A DNA stretch of 64,000 nt from Aminobacter sp. HY435 (GCF_027568395.1 NZ_JANKZL010000009.1:1-64000), one strand, 5' to 3'. Counted from the first letter of the stretch, positions 17,543 to 26,837 are shown. Program-made: numbers and translations. Notes: generated from the letters alone by a model not told the origin.

Positions 17543-18814
17543 ATGCGTGTTGCCGCGAGCCTTGAGGAGATCGTCGAGCGCGGGCTATGCACCGGATGCG
17601 GTGCTTGCGCGAGCCTGCTCGGACCAGACGTGCTGCGCATGGACCTGTCGCCGGAAGGGTTCATGCGGCCGCGCGGCCAGCGTCCCCTCGATAAGGCCGA
17701 GCAGCAGACCGTGCTTGAGGTTTGCGCCGGGCACACACAAAAGGGGGGAGCGCCCGTCAAGGCCGCGCCGCATCGCATCTTTGGCGCCATGCTGCATCTC
17801 GCCAAGGGGCACGCGACCGACAGGGATATCCGTTTCAAGAGCGCCACCGGTGGCGTGCTCACGGCACTCGCGGTCTATCTGGTCGAAAGCGGCGAGGTCG
17901 ATGGAATCCTGCAGGTCTCTGTCTCCGGTGACAATCCGCTGCTCAACGAAGCCAGATTCAACACCACCCGCGAGCAGATAGTCGCATCATCGGGCTCGCG
18001 CTACGGGCCGTCGGCGCCGCTCAAGGACATCGTGGCGTTGCTCGACAGTGGCCGCCGCTTCGCCTTTATCGGCAAGCCCTGCGACATTGCTACATTGCGC
18101 AACCTGTCTCGGGTCGATCCGCGCGTCGAATTGCAGATCCCCTACATGCTGGCGATGGTCTGCGGCGGCAATCCCAGCATCGCCGCCACCTACAACATCG
18201 TCAGGCGCTTCGGCGAGGACCACCGCGATGTCGAGGAATTACGCTATCGCGGCCATGGCTGGCCGGGGCCGACCTATGTCCGCACGCGACAGGGCAGGGA
18301 ACATCGCCAGACCTATGACGAGACCTGGTTCTCCAATCTCACCTACGAGCTGATGTTCCGCTGCAAGATCTGCGCCGACGGTGTCGGCGAGCACGCCGAT
18401 GTCGTCGCTGGCGATTGCTGGGCCATGGAGGGCGGCAAGCCGAGCCATCGCGAGGCCGGCGACGGCTGGAACATGCACATCGCCCGAACCGAGCGCGGCA
18501 GGCAGCTGATCGAGGATGCAGTCGTTGCCGGCTACCTCCACGAGGAGCCGTTTTCGGTCACGGAGCTCGAGGCCATGCACGACGACCACGGCACCAAGAA
18601 GCGCTCCGTGCTGTGGCGGCTGGCGGGCCTGGCGCTTACCGCGCAGCCGTTTCCCGATCACGGCGCGCTGCGGGTGGTGCAGGCCGGCCTTGCCGCCAGC
18701 TGGCGCGAACGCTGGACAGCCTTCCGCGGCACGCTCGCCCGCTCGCTCAAGCGCCGCAACCGCGAGAGCCCGATCACCTCGGGCACGTATGCGCCCGACA
18801 CCACGACACGCTGA
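17543..18814 (+). CDS. FrhB-like (coenzyme F420 hydrogenase/dehydrogenase beta subunit family) protein
   Basis: 423-residue flavo-iron-sulphur protein family member. The N-terminal cysteine cluster LCTGCGAC (Cys16, Cys19, Cys22) and the later FRCKICADGVGEHADVVAGDCW carry iron-sulphur ligands; FKSATGGVLTALAVYLVE and GKPCDIATLRNLSR are FrhB signatures. Most proteobacteria, including rhizobia, do not make F420, so the electron partner is probably another flavin; relatives reside in polysaccharide or nitrogen-compound clusters. GGGAGG precedes ATG 17543. Only 23 bases separate it from the following aminotransferase gene, so they are an operon. Confidence 0.82.
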   Translation: MRVAASLEEIVERGLCTGCGACASLLGPDVLRMDLSPEGFMRPRGQRPLDKAEQQTVLEVCAGHTQKGGAPVKAAPHRIFGAMLHLAKGHATDRDIRFKSATGGVLTALAVYLVESGEVDGILQVSVSGDNPLLNEARFNTTREQIVASSGSRYGPSAPLKDIVALLDSGRRFAFIGKPCDIATLRNLSRVDPRVELQIPYMLAMVCGGNPSIAATYNIVRRFGEDHRDVEELRYRGHGWPGPTYVRTRQGREHRQTYDETWFSNLTYELMFRCKICADGVGEHADVVAGDCWAMEGGKPSHREAGDGWNMHIARTERGRQLIEDAVVAGYLHEEPFSVTELEAMHDDHGTKKRSVLWRLAGLALTAQPFPDHGALRVVQAGLAASWRERWTAFRGTLARSLKRRNRESPITSGTYAPDTTTR

Positions 18815-18837
18815 GAACAATCACCAAGGAGGAAACC

Positions 18838-20058
18838 ATGTCCGTCGATCATCTGCGCGCCAAGCTCTCCGGTTCCGGACCGGCCCTGTTCTTCCCGGAT
18901 CCCGAGGTTCCGGCGATCTTCAATTTCGATCAGGGCCTTGCCGCGCCCGAGACTTTCCCGACTGAGGATCTGGTCCGTCTCGCCCGCAAGTCGCTCGACG
19001 AGCATGGCGCCAAGGTGCTCGACTATTTCGACCCGGCCACCGGATATGAAGAGCTCGTCTTCGGCTTCAAGGGCCTGCGCAAGGAGATATCGGACCGCAT
19101 CGAGCGCACCCAGGGCAAGCAGCTCGGTACGCTCGGCGTCATCCTGACCTCGGGCTCCGTGCAGGGCATTGCGCTCGCCGCCAACGGCTACATCAATCCG
19201 GGCGATGTCGTCGTCGCGGAAGCCGCCTCTTTCCCTTATGCGCTGCGTTTCATGGAGATGGCCGGCGGTGATCTGCGCACCGTGCCGGTCGATGACCACG
19301 GCATGGACATCGACGCGCTCGAGACCTTGCTGAGCAAGGTCGAGGCCGAGGGCAAGAAGGTCAAGGTCGTCTACACCATCCCGACCTTCCAGACGCCGAC
19401 CTGCACCGAGATGTCGGTGCCGCGCCGCAAGCAGTTGCTTCAGCTCGCCAGGGAACACGACTTCCTCATCATCGAGGACAATGTCTATGGCGACCTGCGC
19501 TTTGCCGGCGAGGAACTGCCGACCTTGCTCAGCCTCGACACCGACGACCGCGTCATCCAGTGCGGCAGCTTCTCCAAGATCGTCGCCCCGGCGCTGCGCC
19601 TCGGCTGGATCGCCGGCCCGGCCGCGGCCATCGAGCCGATCGCAGCCGTCCGCCAGGACCTTGGTGTCAGCCAATGGTACTCCCGCGTCATGGCCTCCTA
19701 CATGGCCGACGGCCTGCTCGAAGACCACATCGCCGAGGTCAACAAGGTCTACAAGAGCAAGGCCGAGACGGCGGCGCGCGCCGTGCGCGATTATTGCGGC
19801 AACTACGTCACCTTCCGCATGCCGCAGGGCTCCTTCTACCTCTGGCTGGAGATCGACGAGCGTGTCGACTGGCAGCGGGCGGCCGAACTGTCGGCCAAGG
19901 AGGGCATCTTCTTTCGCCCTGGCGAGCGCTTCATGGGTGAGAGCGACGGCCGCCAGTTCCTGCGCCTCGCATACAGCCATGTCAGCGAAGACATCATCGA
20001 GCGCGGCATCAAGAAGCTCGGCGACATCCTCAGCGCCTGCGCCCGAGTTCCGGCATGA
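18838..20058 (+). CDS. PLP-dependent aminotransferase (class I/II, MocR-domain-like)
   Basis: 406-residue fold-type I enzyme transferring amino groups between an amino acid and a 2-oxo acid. Visible: GYEELVFGFKGLRKEISDRI, LTSGSVQGIALAANGYINPGD (PLP phosphate site), YTIPTFQTPTCTEMS, the DNVYGDLRF Asp/Tyr contacts, and the Schiff-base lysine in GSFSKIVAPALRLGW. This resembles the aminotransferase module of MocR regulators but lacks their GntR DNA-binding domain. AAGGAGG ends 6 nt before ATG 18838. Its last codon overlaps the SMP-30 gene start (ATGA). Confidence 0.9.
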   Translation: MSVDHLRAKLSGSGPALFFPDPEVPAIFNFDQGLAAPETFPTEDLVRLARKSLDEHGAKVLDYFDPATGYEELVFGFKGLRKEISDRIERTQGKQLGTLGVILTSGSVQGIALAANGYINPGDVVVAEAASFPYALRFMEMAGGDLRTVPVDDHGMDIDALETLLSKVEAEGKKVKVVYTIPTFQTPTCTEMSVPRRKQLLQLAREHDFLIIEDNVYGDLRFAGEELPTLLSLDTDDRVIQCGSFSKIVAPALRLGWIAGPAAAIEPIAAVRQDLGVSQWYSRVMASYMADGLLEDHIAEVNKVYKSKAETAARAVRDYCGNYVTFRMPQGSFYLWLEIDERVDWQRAAELSAKEGIFFRPGERFMGESDGRQFLRLAYSHVSEDIIERGIKKLGDILSACARVPA

Positions 20059-20906
20059 CGCATTCGGTTCGCACGATCGCGGGGGGATTCGTCTATCCCG
20101 AATGCCCCCGCTGGCATGACGGTCAGCTGTGGTTCGCCGACCAGCACGATGGCCTCGTCCATGTGCTGGATGGCGACGGCATGCGACATGACAGCTTCGC
20201 CGTTCCGGGCGGCCCGTCCGGCATGGGCTGGCTATCAGATGGCGACCTGCTGGTCGTGTCGATGAATGACCGCAAGCTGTTGCGACGCAGCCGCGACGGC
20301 AAGCTTGTGCTCCATGCCGACCTTTCCGGCGTCCATCCGTTCCACTCGAACGACATGGTCGTCGATAGCGAGGGCCGCGCCTATGTCGGCAACATCGGCT
20401 TTGACTTCTACGCCGGCGAGGCACCAGTGCCGACCGTGCTGGCCGTGGTTACGCCGGATGGCAAGGTCGGCATCGCCGCCGACGGCTTGATGTGCCCCAA
20501 CGGCGCTGTCATTTCGCCGGATGGCCGCACGTTCATCATCGCCGAGTCGATGGCAGGGCGTCTCACAGCCTATGACATCGGAGCAGATGGTGGTCTGACC
20601 AACCGGCGGCTGTTCGCGGCGGTCGACGGCCACGTGCCCGACGGCATATGCCTCGACGCCGAGGGGCACGTCTGGGCGGCATCACCCTATGAAAAGATGG
20701 TGCTGCGTGTCAGTCCGGCCGGCGAGATCGTCGACCGGGTCGTCATCCTTGATGCCAACCCCTATGCCTGCATGCTCGGCGGCGATGACGGCCGCGACCT
20801 GTTCATCTGCGTTGCCCCGCACCACGACCCCGAGATGACGGTGAAGCTGAGGGGAGGGCGCATCGACGTGGTCCGCGCGCCCGCTGCGGGAGCCGGACGG
20901 CCATGA
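20055..20906 (+). CDS. SMP-30/gluconolactonase/LRE-family hydrolase
   Basis: 283-residue six-bladed beta-propeller lactone hydrolase, cytosolic. Metal ligands are kept: Glu in YPECPRWHDGQLWFAD near residue 15, Asn and Asp in HSNDMVVD, and Asp in PDGICLDAEGHVW; GAVISPDGRTF is another blade motif. ATG 20055 overlaps the aminotransferase stop by four bases and its stop overlaps the RidA-like start, so translation is coupled. A lactonase next to a transaminase suggests that a cyclic or lactone intermediate arises in the pathway (inference). Confidence 0.9.
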   Translation: MTHSVRTIAGGFVYPECPRWHDGQLWFADQHDGLVHVLDGDGMRHDSFAVPGGPSGMGWLSDGDLLVVSMNDRKLLRRSRDGKLVLHADLSGVHPFHSNDMVVDSEGRAYVGNIGFDFYAGEAPVPTVLAVVTPDGKVGIAADGLMCPNGAVISPDGRTFIIAESMAGRLTAYDIGADGGLTNRRLFAAVDGHVPDGICLDAEGHVWAASPYEKMVLRVSPAGEIVDRVVILDANPYACMLGGDDGRDLFICVAPHHDPEMTVKLRGGRIDVVRAPAAGAGRP

Positions 20907-21304
20907 GCATCGAAAGGCTCAACCCATCAGGCATGGCTTTCCCCGGCATGAGCCAGGGGGTCGGCTGCGGCGACTTCGTGCTGGTTTCCGGGCAGGTGGC
21001 TCTGAAGGACCGGCAGATCGTCTGCGCGGGCGACCCTGCCGGGCAGACCGAGCAGGTGTTCCGCAACATCGAGGCGGTTCTGGCCGAAGCGGGTCTTGCG
21101 CTTGGTCATGTCGTGTCCTTGCGCAGCTATCTGACCAGCGCTGACCACTATCAGGCCTATGCCTCGGTCAAGAACCGCATCTTCGCCGACAACCCGCCGG
21201 CCGCCACCGCCATGGTCGTGACGGCACTCGTCCTGCCCGAGATCATGGTCGAGGTCGAGGCGGTCGCCTGGCGTCATGCGCTTGCCAAAGCGCCGACGGT
21301 GTAG
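20903..21304 (+). CDS. Rid-family (RidA/YjgF-like) protein
   Basis: 133 residues with the chorismate-mutase-like trimeric fold of the RidA/YjgF/UK114 group: GMSQGVGCGDFVLVSGQVALK, QVFRNIEAVLAEAGLALGHVV, PPAATAMVVTALVLPEIMVEVEAVAW. RidA hydrolyses enamine or imine products of PLP enzymes, which would fit an operon with an aminotransferase. However, the Arg equivalent to E. coli RidA Arg105 (ARLPKD) aligns with Leu here, as in Rid subgroups that lack imine deaminase activity. It overlaps the SMP-30 gene by four bases (ATGA). Confidence 0.88.
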   Translation: MSIERLNPSGMAFPGMSQGVGCGDFVLVSGQVALKDRQIVCAGDPAGQTEQVFRNIEAVLAEAGLALGHVVSLRSYLTSADHYQAYASVKNRIFADNPPAATAMVVTALVLPEIMVEVEAVAWRHALAKAPTV

Positions 21305-21373
21305 AACCTAGCCGTAACCTGAAACTGGCCGAGTCGGGTCCGCCCGGCCGGCCGCACTTGCGGAGGCCCGGTC

Positions 21374-21724
21374 TTGTCGATCACCATGTACGGCATCAAG
21401 AACTGCGACACGATCAAGAAGGCCCGCACCTGGCTCGAAGGCCATGGCGTCGGCTACGATTTCCACGACTACAAGGCGTCCGGCATCGACCGCCAAAGCC
21501 TGGAGGCATGGGTCAGGGAATTCGGCTGGGAGACCGTTCTCAACCGCGCCGGCACCACCTTCAAGAAGCTGCCCGACGCCGACAGGCAAGGCCTCGACAC
21601 TGAGAAGGCGATCGCGCTGATGCTGGCCCAGCCCTCGATGATCAAGCGACCGATGCTCGACCTTGGCAGCCGCCGCATCGTCGGCTTCAAGCCCGAGGCT
21701 TACGAGGCCGCGTTCCCGGGCTGA
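21374..21724 (+). CDS. ArsC/Spx-family protein (YffB-like)
   Basis: 116-residue thioredoxin-fold protein of the arsenate reductase/Spx superfamily. The N-terminus ITMYGIKNCDTIKKA carries the single Cys (residue 11), and the central MIKRPMLDLGSRRIVGFKPE keeps the family Arg-Pro motif; a second resolving Cys is absent. A TTG at 21374 is chosen because GGAGG is 7 nt upstream; the first ATG (21386) has no site. The end of the gene forms part of a 15-bp tandem array. Members of this YffB group have uncertain physiological roles, often glutathione-dependent thiol reduction. Confidence 0.85.
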   Translation: MSITMYGIKNCDTIKKARTWLEGHGVGYDFHDYKASGIDRQSLEAWVREFGWETVLNRAGTTFKKLPDADRQGLDTEKAIALMLAQPSMIKRPMLDLGSRRIVGFKPEAYEAAFPG

Positions 21725-21767
21725 TATTGCCCGGGCTGACAATGCCCGGGCTGCGAATGCCGGGACT
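21708..21767. repeat. 15-bp tandem repeat array at the end of the ArsC-like gene
   Basis: Four units of 15 bases with core ttgcccgggct: 21708-21722 (in the last codons of the ArsC-like gene), 21723-21737, 21738-21752 and a degenerate 21753-21767. The unit is a multiple of three, so slippage in the coding part would alter the protein by five residues or shift the stop only if the TGA is affected. Origin by replication slippage is likely. Confidence 0.75.
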
Positions 21768-22011
21768 GCCCGCCCCAGCCTTAGCCGGTCCGCGACCCGA
21801 ACCGCGCCATGCTCGCCGCTTCTTCGCGCAGCCAGGTTCAGCCGCCCCCCGAATTGCTCACCTAACCAAACTGTAATCCGCGCGGGCTGAAAATCGCCAC
21901 GATCCGGCACGCATTGCAACAGCCGGCCGCCACAGGGGATTCCCTTGTGCCACGAAGTGTGACTTCATGCGGCCAACTGGCAATGCCGCCGCTCCGAAAG
22001 GACCCGGAATC
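21768..22011. other. Intergenic region upstream of bacA
   Basis: About 244 bases after the tandem repeat array. AAAGGA lies about 9 nt before the GTG start of bacA. No clear promoter or hairpin with T-run is seen. Confidence 0.4.
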
Positions 22012-23289
22012 GTGTTTGTATCGTTTTTCCCGCAGCCGAAGCTGTTTTTCACCTCGGCGGCTCTGTGGAGCCTCGCGCTGGTGCTTTTCTGGTTCTACGG
22101 CGGCGCGCAATTGGGGGCCATGATCGGCCTGCCGCCAGCGGCTGAGGGGACGCCGCCGATTATCGGTATTTCGGTGTTCTGGTCCCAGCCCTTCTTGTGG
22201 TTTTACGTCTACTTTGCAGCGGGCGTACTGCTCTTTTACGCTTTCTGGCGCTGGTATTCGCCACATCCGTGGCAGCAATGGTCGATCCTCGTCACATCTG
22301 TCGTCCTGTTCATGATCTACTTCAATGTTCAGGTCAGCGTGGCGGTGAACAATTGGTACGGGCCGTTCTTCGACTACGTCCAGGGGCTGATGGCCGGAAC
22401 GACCAACTCGACCAATGCCGAGTTCTATCGTGGTGCCGCCAGCTTCGCCTGGCTGGCGCTGATCGGCATGAATGTTTCAGTCATCAACGCATACATCGTC
22501 CAGCATTGGATCTTCCGCTGGCGCACCGCCATGAACAATTACTTCATGGAAAACTGGGGCCAGCTTCGCCACATCGAAGGCGCCTCGCAGCGTATCCAGG
22601 AAGACACGATGCGTTTTGCCCAGATCATGGAAGACCTGGGGTCAAGTTTCGTCGCCTCGATCATGACGCTGATTGCCTTCCTGCCGGTCTTGATAGAGTT
22701 GGAAAAGCACATCACCGAGCTGCCGATCATCGGCGCGGTTCCGCACCCGCTCCTCGTTGCGGCAATTGGTTGGTGCTTGCTTGGCACGCTGTCCGTCATG
22801 CTCGCCGGCGTCAAGCTGCCCGGCCTGCAGTTCCGTAACCAGCGCGTCGAGGCCGCCTACCGTAAGGAACTGGTCTATGGCGAAGACCATGCCGACCGGG
22901 CGCAGCCTGCGACCACCACCGAACTGTTCGGGAATGTGCGCAGGAATTACTTCCGCCTTTATGCCCACTACGTCTATTTCAACGTCGTCCGCTACACCTA
23001 CCTGCAGGCCGACAACATCTTCTCCTTCATCATCCTCGGACCGTCGTTCGTCGCGCACAAGATCACGCTTGGCCCGATGAACCAGATCTCGAATGCCTTC
23101 GGCCGCGTGACCGGGTCGCTGCAGTTCTTGCTCAGTTCCTGGTCGACGATCGTCGAGTTGCAGTCCGTGCATAAACGTCTGCGCGCCTTCGAGGCGACGC
23201 TGTCAGGTGAGCCGCTGCCCGATATCGACCAGCGCTACATCGAGCGTGAAAAGGCAGGTTTCAAACCTGAAGATCAGCCGGTGGCATGA
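22012..23289 (+). CDS. bacA: BacA/SbmA-type peptide antibiotic and fatty-acid-related transporter
   Basis: Inner-membrane protein of 425 residues with about eight hydrophobic segments. GTG 22012 gives FVSFFPQPKLFFTSAALWSL, which closely matches the start of rhizobial BacA proteins and fixes the start. In Sinorhizobium BacA imports nodule-specific and other proline-rich peptides and is needed for bacteroid survival and very-long-chain fatty acid lipid A modification; E. coli SbmA imports microcins and bleomycin. Further family phrases are NWYGPFFDYVQ, EFYRGAASFAW and RRNYFRLYAHYVYFNVVRYTYLQ. Homology to the family is clear; whether this copy is symbiotic cannot be read. Confidence 0.92.
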   Translation: MFVSFFPQPKLFFTSAALWSLALVLFWFYGGAQLGAMIGLPPAAEGTPPIIGISVFWSQPFLWFYVYFAAGVLLFYAFWRWYSPHPWQQWSILVTSVVLFMIYFNVQVSVAVNNWYGPFFDYVQGLMAGTTNSTNAEFYRGAASFAWLALIGMNVSVINAYIVQHWIFRWRTAMNNYFMENWGQLRHIEGASQRIQEDTMRFAQIMEDLGSSFVASIMTLIAFLPVLIELEKHITELPIIGAVPHPLLVAAIGWCLLGTLSVMLAGVKLPGLQFRNQRVEAAYRKELVYGEDHADRAQPATTTELFGNVRRNYFRLYAHYVYFNVVRYTYLQADNIFSFIILGPSFVAHKITLGPMNQISNAFGRVTGSLQFLLSSWSTIVELQSVHKRLRAFEATLSGEPLPDIDQRYIEREKAGFKPEDQPVA

Positions 23290-23380
23290 TCCCGGCATGA
23301 GGTCCGCAGCGCGGTGGCGCTGACGACGATCGCGGCGCGGCTGGAGGAGAAGTTGCCTGCCTGGCTGGAGCCAGCCTCTC

Positions 23381-24379
23381 TCACCCGCCGGTTTGTACCG
23401 GCGTGGCCTCGTTGCGCTGTTTGACATAGTCGGCGTAGCTGACGCAGGCGACATCGGTCTTCGTGCAGACCTCCCCGGCAAAGCGTTCGAGCGCCCGCCA
23501 GTAGGCGCCGCCATTCATCAGGCTGAAATGGAAGCCGAATTGCAGCGGGATGCGGTCGCCCGCGTATTGCTTGTCGAAGACTGCGCGGAACGCGTCATAG
23601 GCGCGGTCGGAGAAACGGTCGGCGTCCCCGAGCTTCTCTTCGCCGCCCGAATGGCGGACATAAAGATTGTAGTCCATGGCGATGACGCGCCGCTCCGAGG
23701 GTCCTTCGGGAATCTCGGGCAGGGAGAATTCCATCATCCCGTCGTCGAGCTTGGGCAGTTCGGGACCGCGCGAGACGCCGCTGGCATTGTAGGCGAAGCC
23801 CTTGTCGTGCAGCGCGCCCGTCAGCCCCTTGCTGTCAGACAGGTAAGGAGCGCGAAAACCCTTCACCGAGGCAGCGACCTGCGCCCAGCCTGCTGGTTCG
23901 GGCGAAATGCCGTTGATCTTGTAGGCGTCGCGCATGATCGTCGAGAACGCGTCGAACTCCTTCGTCCAGTCAGCCTTGCTCCACTTGCCGCCGTCAAAGT
24001 GCCCGCAGGCGTGGCTGGCGATGTCGTGACCCTCGGCCGCCGCAAGGTTGATCTGTTCGAGCCTGTCTACAACCTCCTGCTTCGACTGGGCGAAGCCGAC
24101 ATTGGAGCGGCCCGCGGACTTGCCGGGCGCGCGGTACTCGCCCTTGGTCTGGCGCGACAGAAGGAAGACGCAGGACAGGAAATAGGTGAAGCGGGCGCCG
24201 GTGCGAGCAGCGAGATTCCGGCTGCGCTGCCATTGCGCGAGGTCGTGAGCGCCGTCGAACGATATCAGAACGACCTGCGGCTTCTTCACATCCTCGACAT
24301 TGAGGACAGGGCTGGCCGCCGCCGCAAGCGACGTGGTTGAGGCTATGCAAAGGGAGCTGAGGCGGAGAAGTTTGGACAT
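23381..24379 (-). CDS. Secreted polysaccharide deacetylase (NodB-like carbohydrate esterase 4)
   Basis: 332-residue exported protein; MSKLLRLSSLCIASTTSLAAA is a signal peptide. The NodB domain is recognisable by SFDGAHDLAQW (metal and base Asp residues), HDIASHACGHFDG with the two metal His, and the FRAPYLSD substrate Arg. It lies convergent with bacA. ATG 24379 is chosen because upstream ATGs give an extension without a signal peptide. The substrate could be peptidoglycan or an exported polysaccharide. It is transcribed leftward and is divergent from the YfgM-like gene. Confidence 0.87.
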   Translation of the reverse strand: MSKLLRLSSLCIASTTSLAAAASPVLNVEDVKKPQVVLISFDGAHDLAQWQRSRNLAARTGARFTYFLSCVFLLSRQTKGEYRAPGKSAGRSNVGFAQSKQEVVDRLEQINLAAAEGHDIASHACGHFDGGKWSKADWTKEFDAFSTIMRDAYKINGISPEPAGWAQVAASVKGFRAPYLSDSKGLTGALHDKGFAYNASGVSRGPELPKLDDGMMEFSLPEIPEGPSERRVIAMDYNLYVRHSGGEEKLGDADRFSDRAYDAFRAVFDKQYAGDRIPLQFGFHFSLMNGGAYWRALERFAGEVCTKTDVACVSYADYVKQRNEATPVQTGG

Positions 24380-24601
24380 TTGAACCGGATGTGACTGCAA
24401 TATGAAGTGCTTGCGCAACTGTGGCCCGGTAGGCCGCAAATGTGGCATGGTTGCGTTCGCCGGGGAATGTCGGGCGACTGCGGGCATGGCAAGGCGGGTT
24501 TCCCCAGCCGAATTTCCACCCCGCCCCCTTCCATGACGACGAAATTCCGCTAAAACGCAGGCTCACAATAGGCCCCCAGAGGGCAAAGGCGGTTGGATAG
24601 C

Positions 24602-25267
24602 ATGTCGGACGACAGTTTCTTTCGTGAGGTGAACGAGGAAATTCGCCAGGAAAAGGCGAAGGCCCTGTGGGACCGGTTTGGCCCTGCGGCCATCGTTGTC
24701 GCTGTGCTCGTCGTCATCGGCACCGGGCTGTTCGTCGCCTGGGAATATTGGGTCGAGACCCGCGCCAACCGGTCCGGCGATGAATTCTCGCATGCCCTGT
24801 CTCTGGCCAATTCCGGCAAGGCGGACGAAGCGCTTGCTGCGTTCGAAGCGCTCGAAAAGGATGGTTACGGCGCCTATCCGCTGCTCGCCCGCATGCGCGC
24901 AGCGACGGTCCAGGCCGACAAGGGCGACTTCAAGGCCGCAGTCGCCGGCTTCGACGAAGTTGCCGCCGACACCTCCATTCCGTCGGCAATTCGCGACATC
25001 GCCCGTTTGCGCGCCGCCCTGCTATTGGTCGACCACGGCACCTATGCCGACGTGTCGGGCCGCGTCGAGGCGCTGACCAACGACACCAATCCGCTGCGCC
25101 ACTCGGCTCGTGAGGCGCTCGGCCTCGCTGCCTGGAAAGACGGCAAATCCACCGACGCTCTGAAGCTGTTCGAGCAGATCTCCACCGACGATGGTGCTCC
25201 GCGCAACGCGCGACAGCGCGCCAATGTCATGGCTGAACTGATCCGCGGTTCGGGCAACGCTTCGTAA
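24602..25267 (+). CDS. YfgM-like TPR membrane protein
   Basis: 221 residues: acidic N-terminus [20 protein letters not shown], one transmembrane helix at about residues 28-48 ([19 protein letters not shown]), then tetratricopeptide helices in the periplasm ([51 protein letters not shown]). The layout is that of YfgM/BamB-associated proteins that work with the SecYEG-PpiD chaperone site. It is 10 nt from the der start, the gene order bam/yfgM-der being common in proteobacteria. bamB itself is not present here. Confidence 0.85.
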   Translation: MSDDSFFREVNEEIRQEKAKALWDRFGPAAIVVAVLVVIGTGLFVAWEYWVETRANRSGDEFSHALSLANSGKADEALAAFEALEKDGYGAYPLLARMRAATVQADKGDFKAAVAGFDEVAADTSIPSAIRDIARLRAALLLVDHGTYADVSGRVEALTNDTNPLRHSAREALGLAAWKDGKSTDALKLFEQISTDDGAPRNARQRANVMAELIRGSGNAS

Positions 25268-25277
25268 CGCGGGCCAG

Positions 25278-26714
25278 ATGGCATTCAAGATAGCAATCAT
25301 CGGCCGGCCTAACGTCGGCAAATCCACGCTTTTCAACCGTCTGGTCGGAAAGAAGATCGCGCTTGTCGACGACACGCCCGGCGTGACGCGTGACCGGCGC
25401 GTCCATGCCGCCAAGCTGTACGATCTCGCTTTCGACGTCATCGACACCGCCGGGTTCGAGGACGCGGCGGCTGCCACGCTGCAAGGCCGCATGCGCCAGC
25501 AGACCGAAATCGCCATCCGGGAAGCCGATCTGATCTTCTTCATGGTCGACGCCAAGGCTGGCCTTACCCCTGACGACCGCACCTTCGTTGAGATCGTCCG
25601 CCGCTCGGGCAAGCCCGTCGTGTTGGTCGCCAACAAGTCCGAGGCGCGCGGCGCCCAGGGCGGAGCGCTCGAAGCGTGGGAACTCGGCATCGGCGAGCCG
25701 GTGCAGATCTCGGCTGAACATGGCCTGGGCATGCCCGACCTGCGCGACGCCGTGGTCGAGGCACTCGGCAAGGAACGCGTCTTCGCCGATGACGAGGACG
25801 AGGCCGATGACATCGCCGAAAGCGACGTGCTGATTGGCGAAGACATTGCTGATCCCGACGCCGAAGACGCCCATGCCTATGACGAAACCAAACCCCTGCG
25901 CATTGCTGTCGTCGGCCGCCCGAACGCCGGCAAATCGACGCTGATCAATGCGCTGATCGGCGAAGAGCGGCTGCTGACCGGCCCCGAGGCCGGCATCACC
26001 CGCGATTCGATTTCGGTCGATTGGGACTGGCACGGACGCAGCATCAAGCTGTTCGACACGGCCGGCATGCGCCGCAAGGCCAAGGTGCAGGAAAAGCTCG
26101 AGAAGCTGTCGGTGCAGGACGGCCTGCGCGCCATCCGCTTCGCCGAGATCGTCATCATCGTGCTCGATGCGACGATCCCGTTCGAAAAGCAGGACCTGCA
26201 GATCGCAGATCTCATCATCCGCGAGGGCCGGGCGCCGGTCATCGCCTTCAACAAGTGGGACCTGATCGACAACCCGCAGGAAGCGCTCGCCGAACTGCGC
26301 GAGAAGACCGAGCGGCTTTTGCCGCAGGCGCGGGGCCTGCAGGCCGTGCCGATGTCGGCTGAAACCGGTCGCGGGCTGGAAAAGCTGATGGACGCGGTCA
26401 TCCGCACCCATCGCGTCTGGAACAGCCGCGTGTCGACCGGCAAGCTCAACCGCTGGCTGGAGGGCATCCTGGCCCATCATCCGCCGCCCGCCGTCGCCGG
26501 CCGCCGGCTCAAGATCAAGTACATCACCCAGGCAAAAACGCGGCCGCCCGGCTTCGTGCTGTCCTGCTCGCGTCCTGATGCGATGCCGCAATCCTACGTG
26601 CGCTATCTCGTCAACAATCTGCGCGAGGCCTTCGACATGCCCGGTGTGCCGATCCGCATGGCGTTGCGTGCCTCCGACAACCCGTTCGCGGGCCGCGCCA
26701 AAAAGAAGAAATGA
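25278..26714 (+). CDS. der: GTPase Der (EngA), ribosome assembly
   Basis: Two tandem GTPase domains essential for 50S subunit maturation. 478 residues: first P-loop GRPNVGKST (residues 8-16) with [10 protein letters not shown] and DTAGFE; second GRPNAGKST (about 213) with [10 protein letters not shown] and FNKWDLID; C-terminal KH-like domain ending in the lysine-rich RAKKKK tail. Full length, G1-G5 motifs present in both domains. ATG 25278 follows the YfgM-like gene by 10 bases. A Rho-independent terminator lies 8 bases after the stop. Confidence 0.96.
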   Translation: MAFKIAIIGRPNVGKSTLFNRLVGKKIALVDDTPGVTRDRRVHAAKLYDLAFDVIDTAGFEDAAAATLQGRMRQQTEIAIREADLIFFMVDAKAGLTPDDRTFVEIVRRSGKPVVLVANKSEARGAQGGALEAWELGIGEPVQISAEHGLGMPDLRDAVVEALGKERVFADDEDEADDIAESDVLIGEDIADPDAEDAHAYDETKPLRIAVVGRPNAGKSTLINALIGEERLLTGPEAGITRDSISVDWDWHGRSIKLFDTAGMRRKAKVQEKLEKLSVQDGLRAIRFAEIVIIVLDATIPFEKQDLQIADLIIREGRAPVIAFNKWDLIDNPQEALAELREKTERLLPQARGLQAVPMSAETGRGLEKLMDAVIRTHRVWNSRVSTGKLNRWLEGILAHHPPPAVAGRRLKIKYITQAKTRPPGFVLSCSRPDAMPQSYVRYLVNNLREAFDMPGVPIRMALRASDNPFAGRAKKKK

Positions 26715-26721
26715 TCCGAAG

Positions 26722-26744
26722 GGCCCGCATTTGCGGGCCTTTTG
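26722..26744 (+). terminator. Intrinsic terminator of der
   Basis: GGCCCGCA/TGCGGGCC (26723-26730 with 26733-26740) plus TTTT. The stem is eight pairs with a short loop. Shortly after the der stop. Confidence 0.9.
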
Positions 26745-26837
26745 CATTTTGGACACCTTGTAGCCGTTAACCCTACATCAAGGTTAATGCATCATTTTTC
26801 TCTCCAGTAGCGGTGAGTTGCATCCTGGAGAGTTTCC

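Noticed and set aside
18658-20424. Long minus-strand frame opposite the aminotransferase
   Set aside because: Shadow: the plus-strand aminotransferase has complete PLP motifs.
21708-21767. CRISPR-like array
   Set aside because: The units are directly adjacent with no spacers, so it is a simple tandem repeat.
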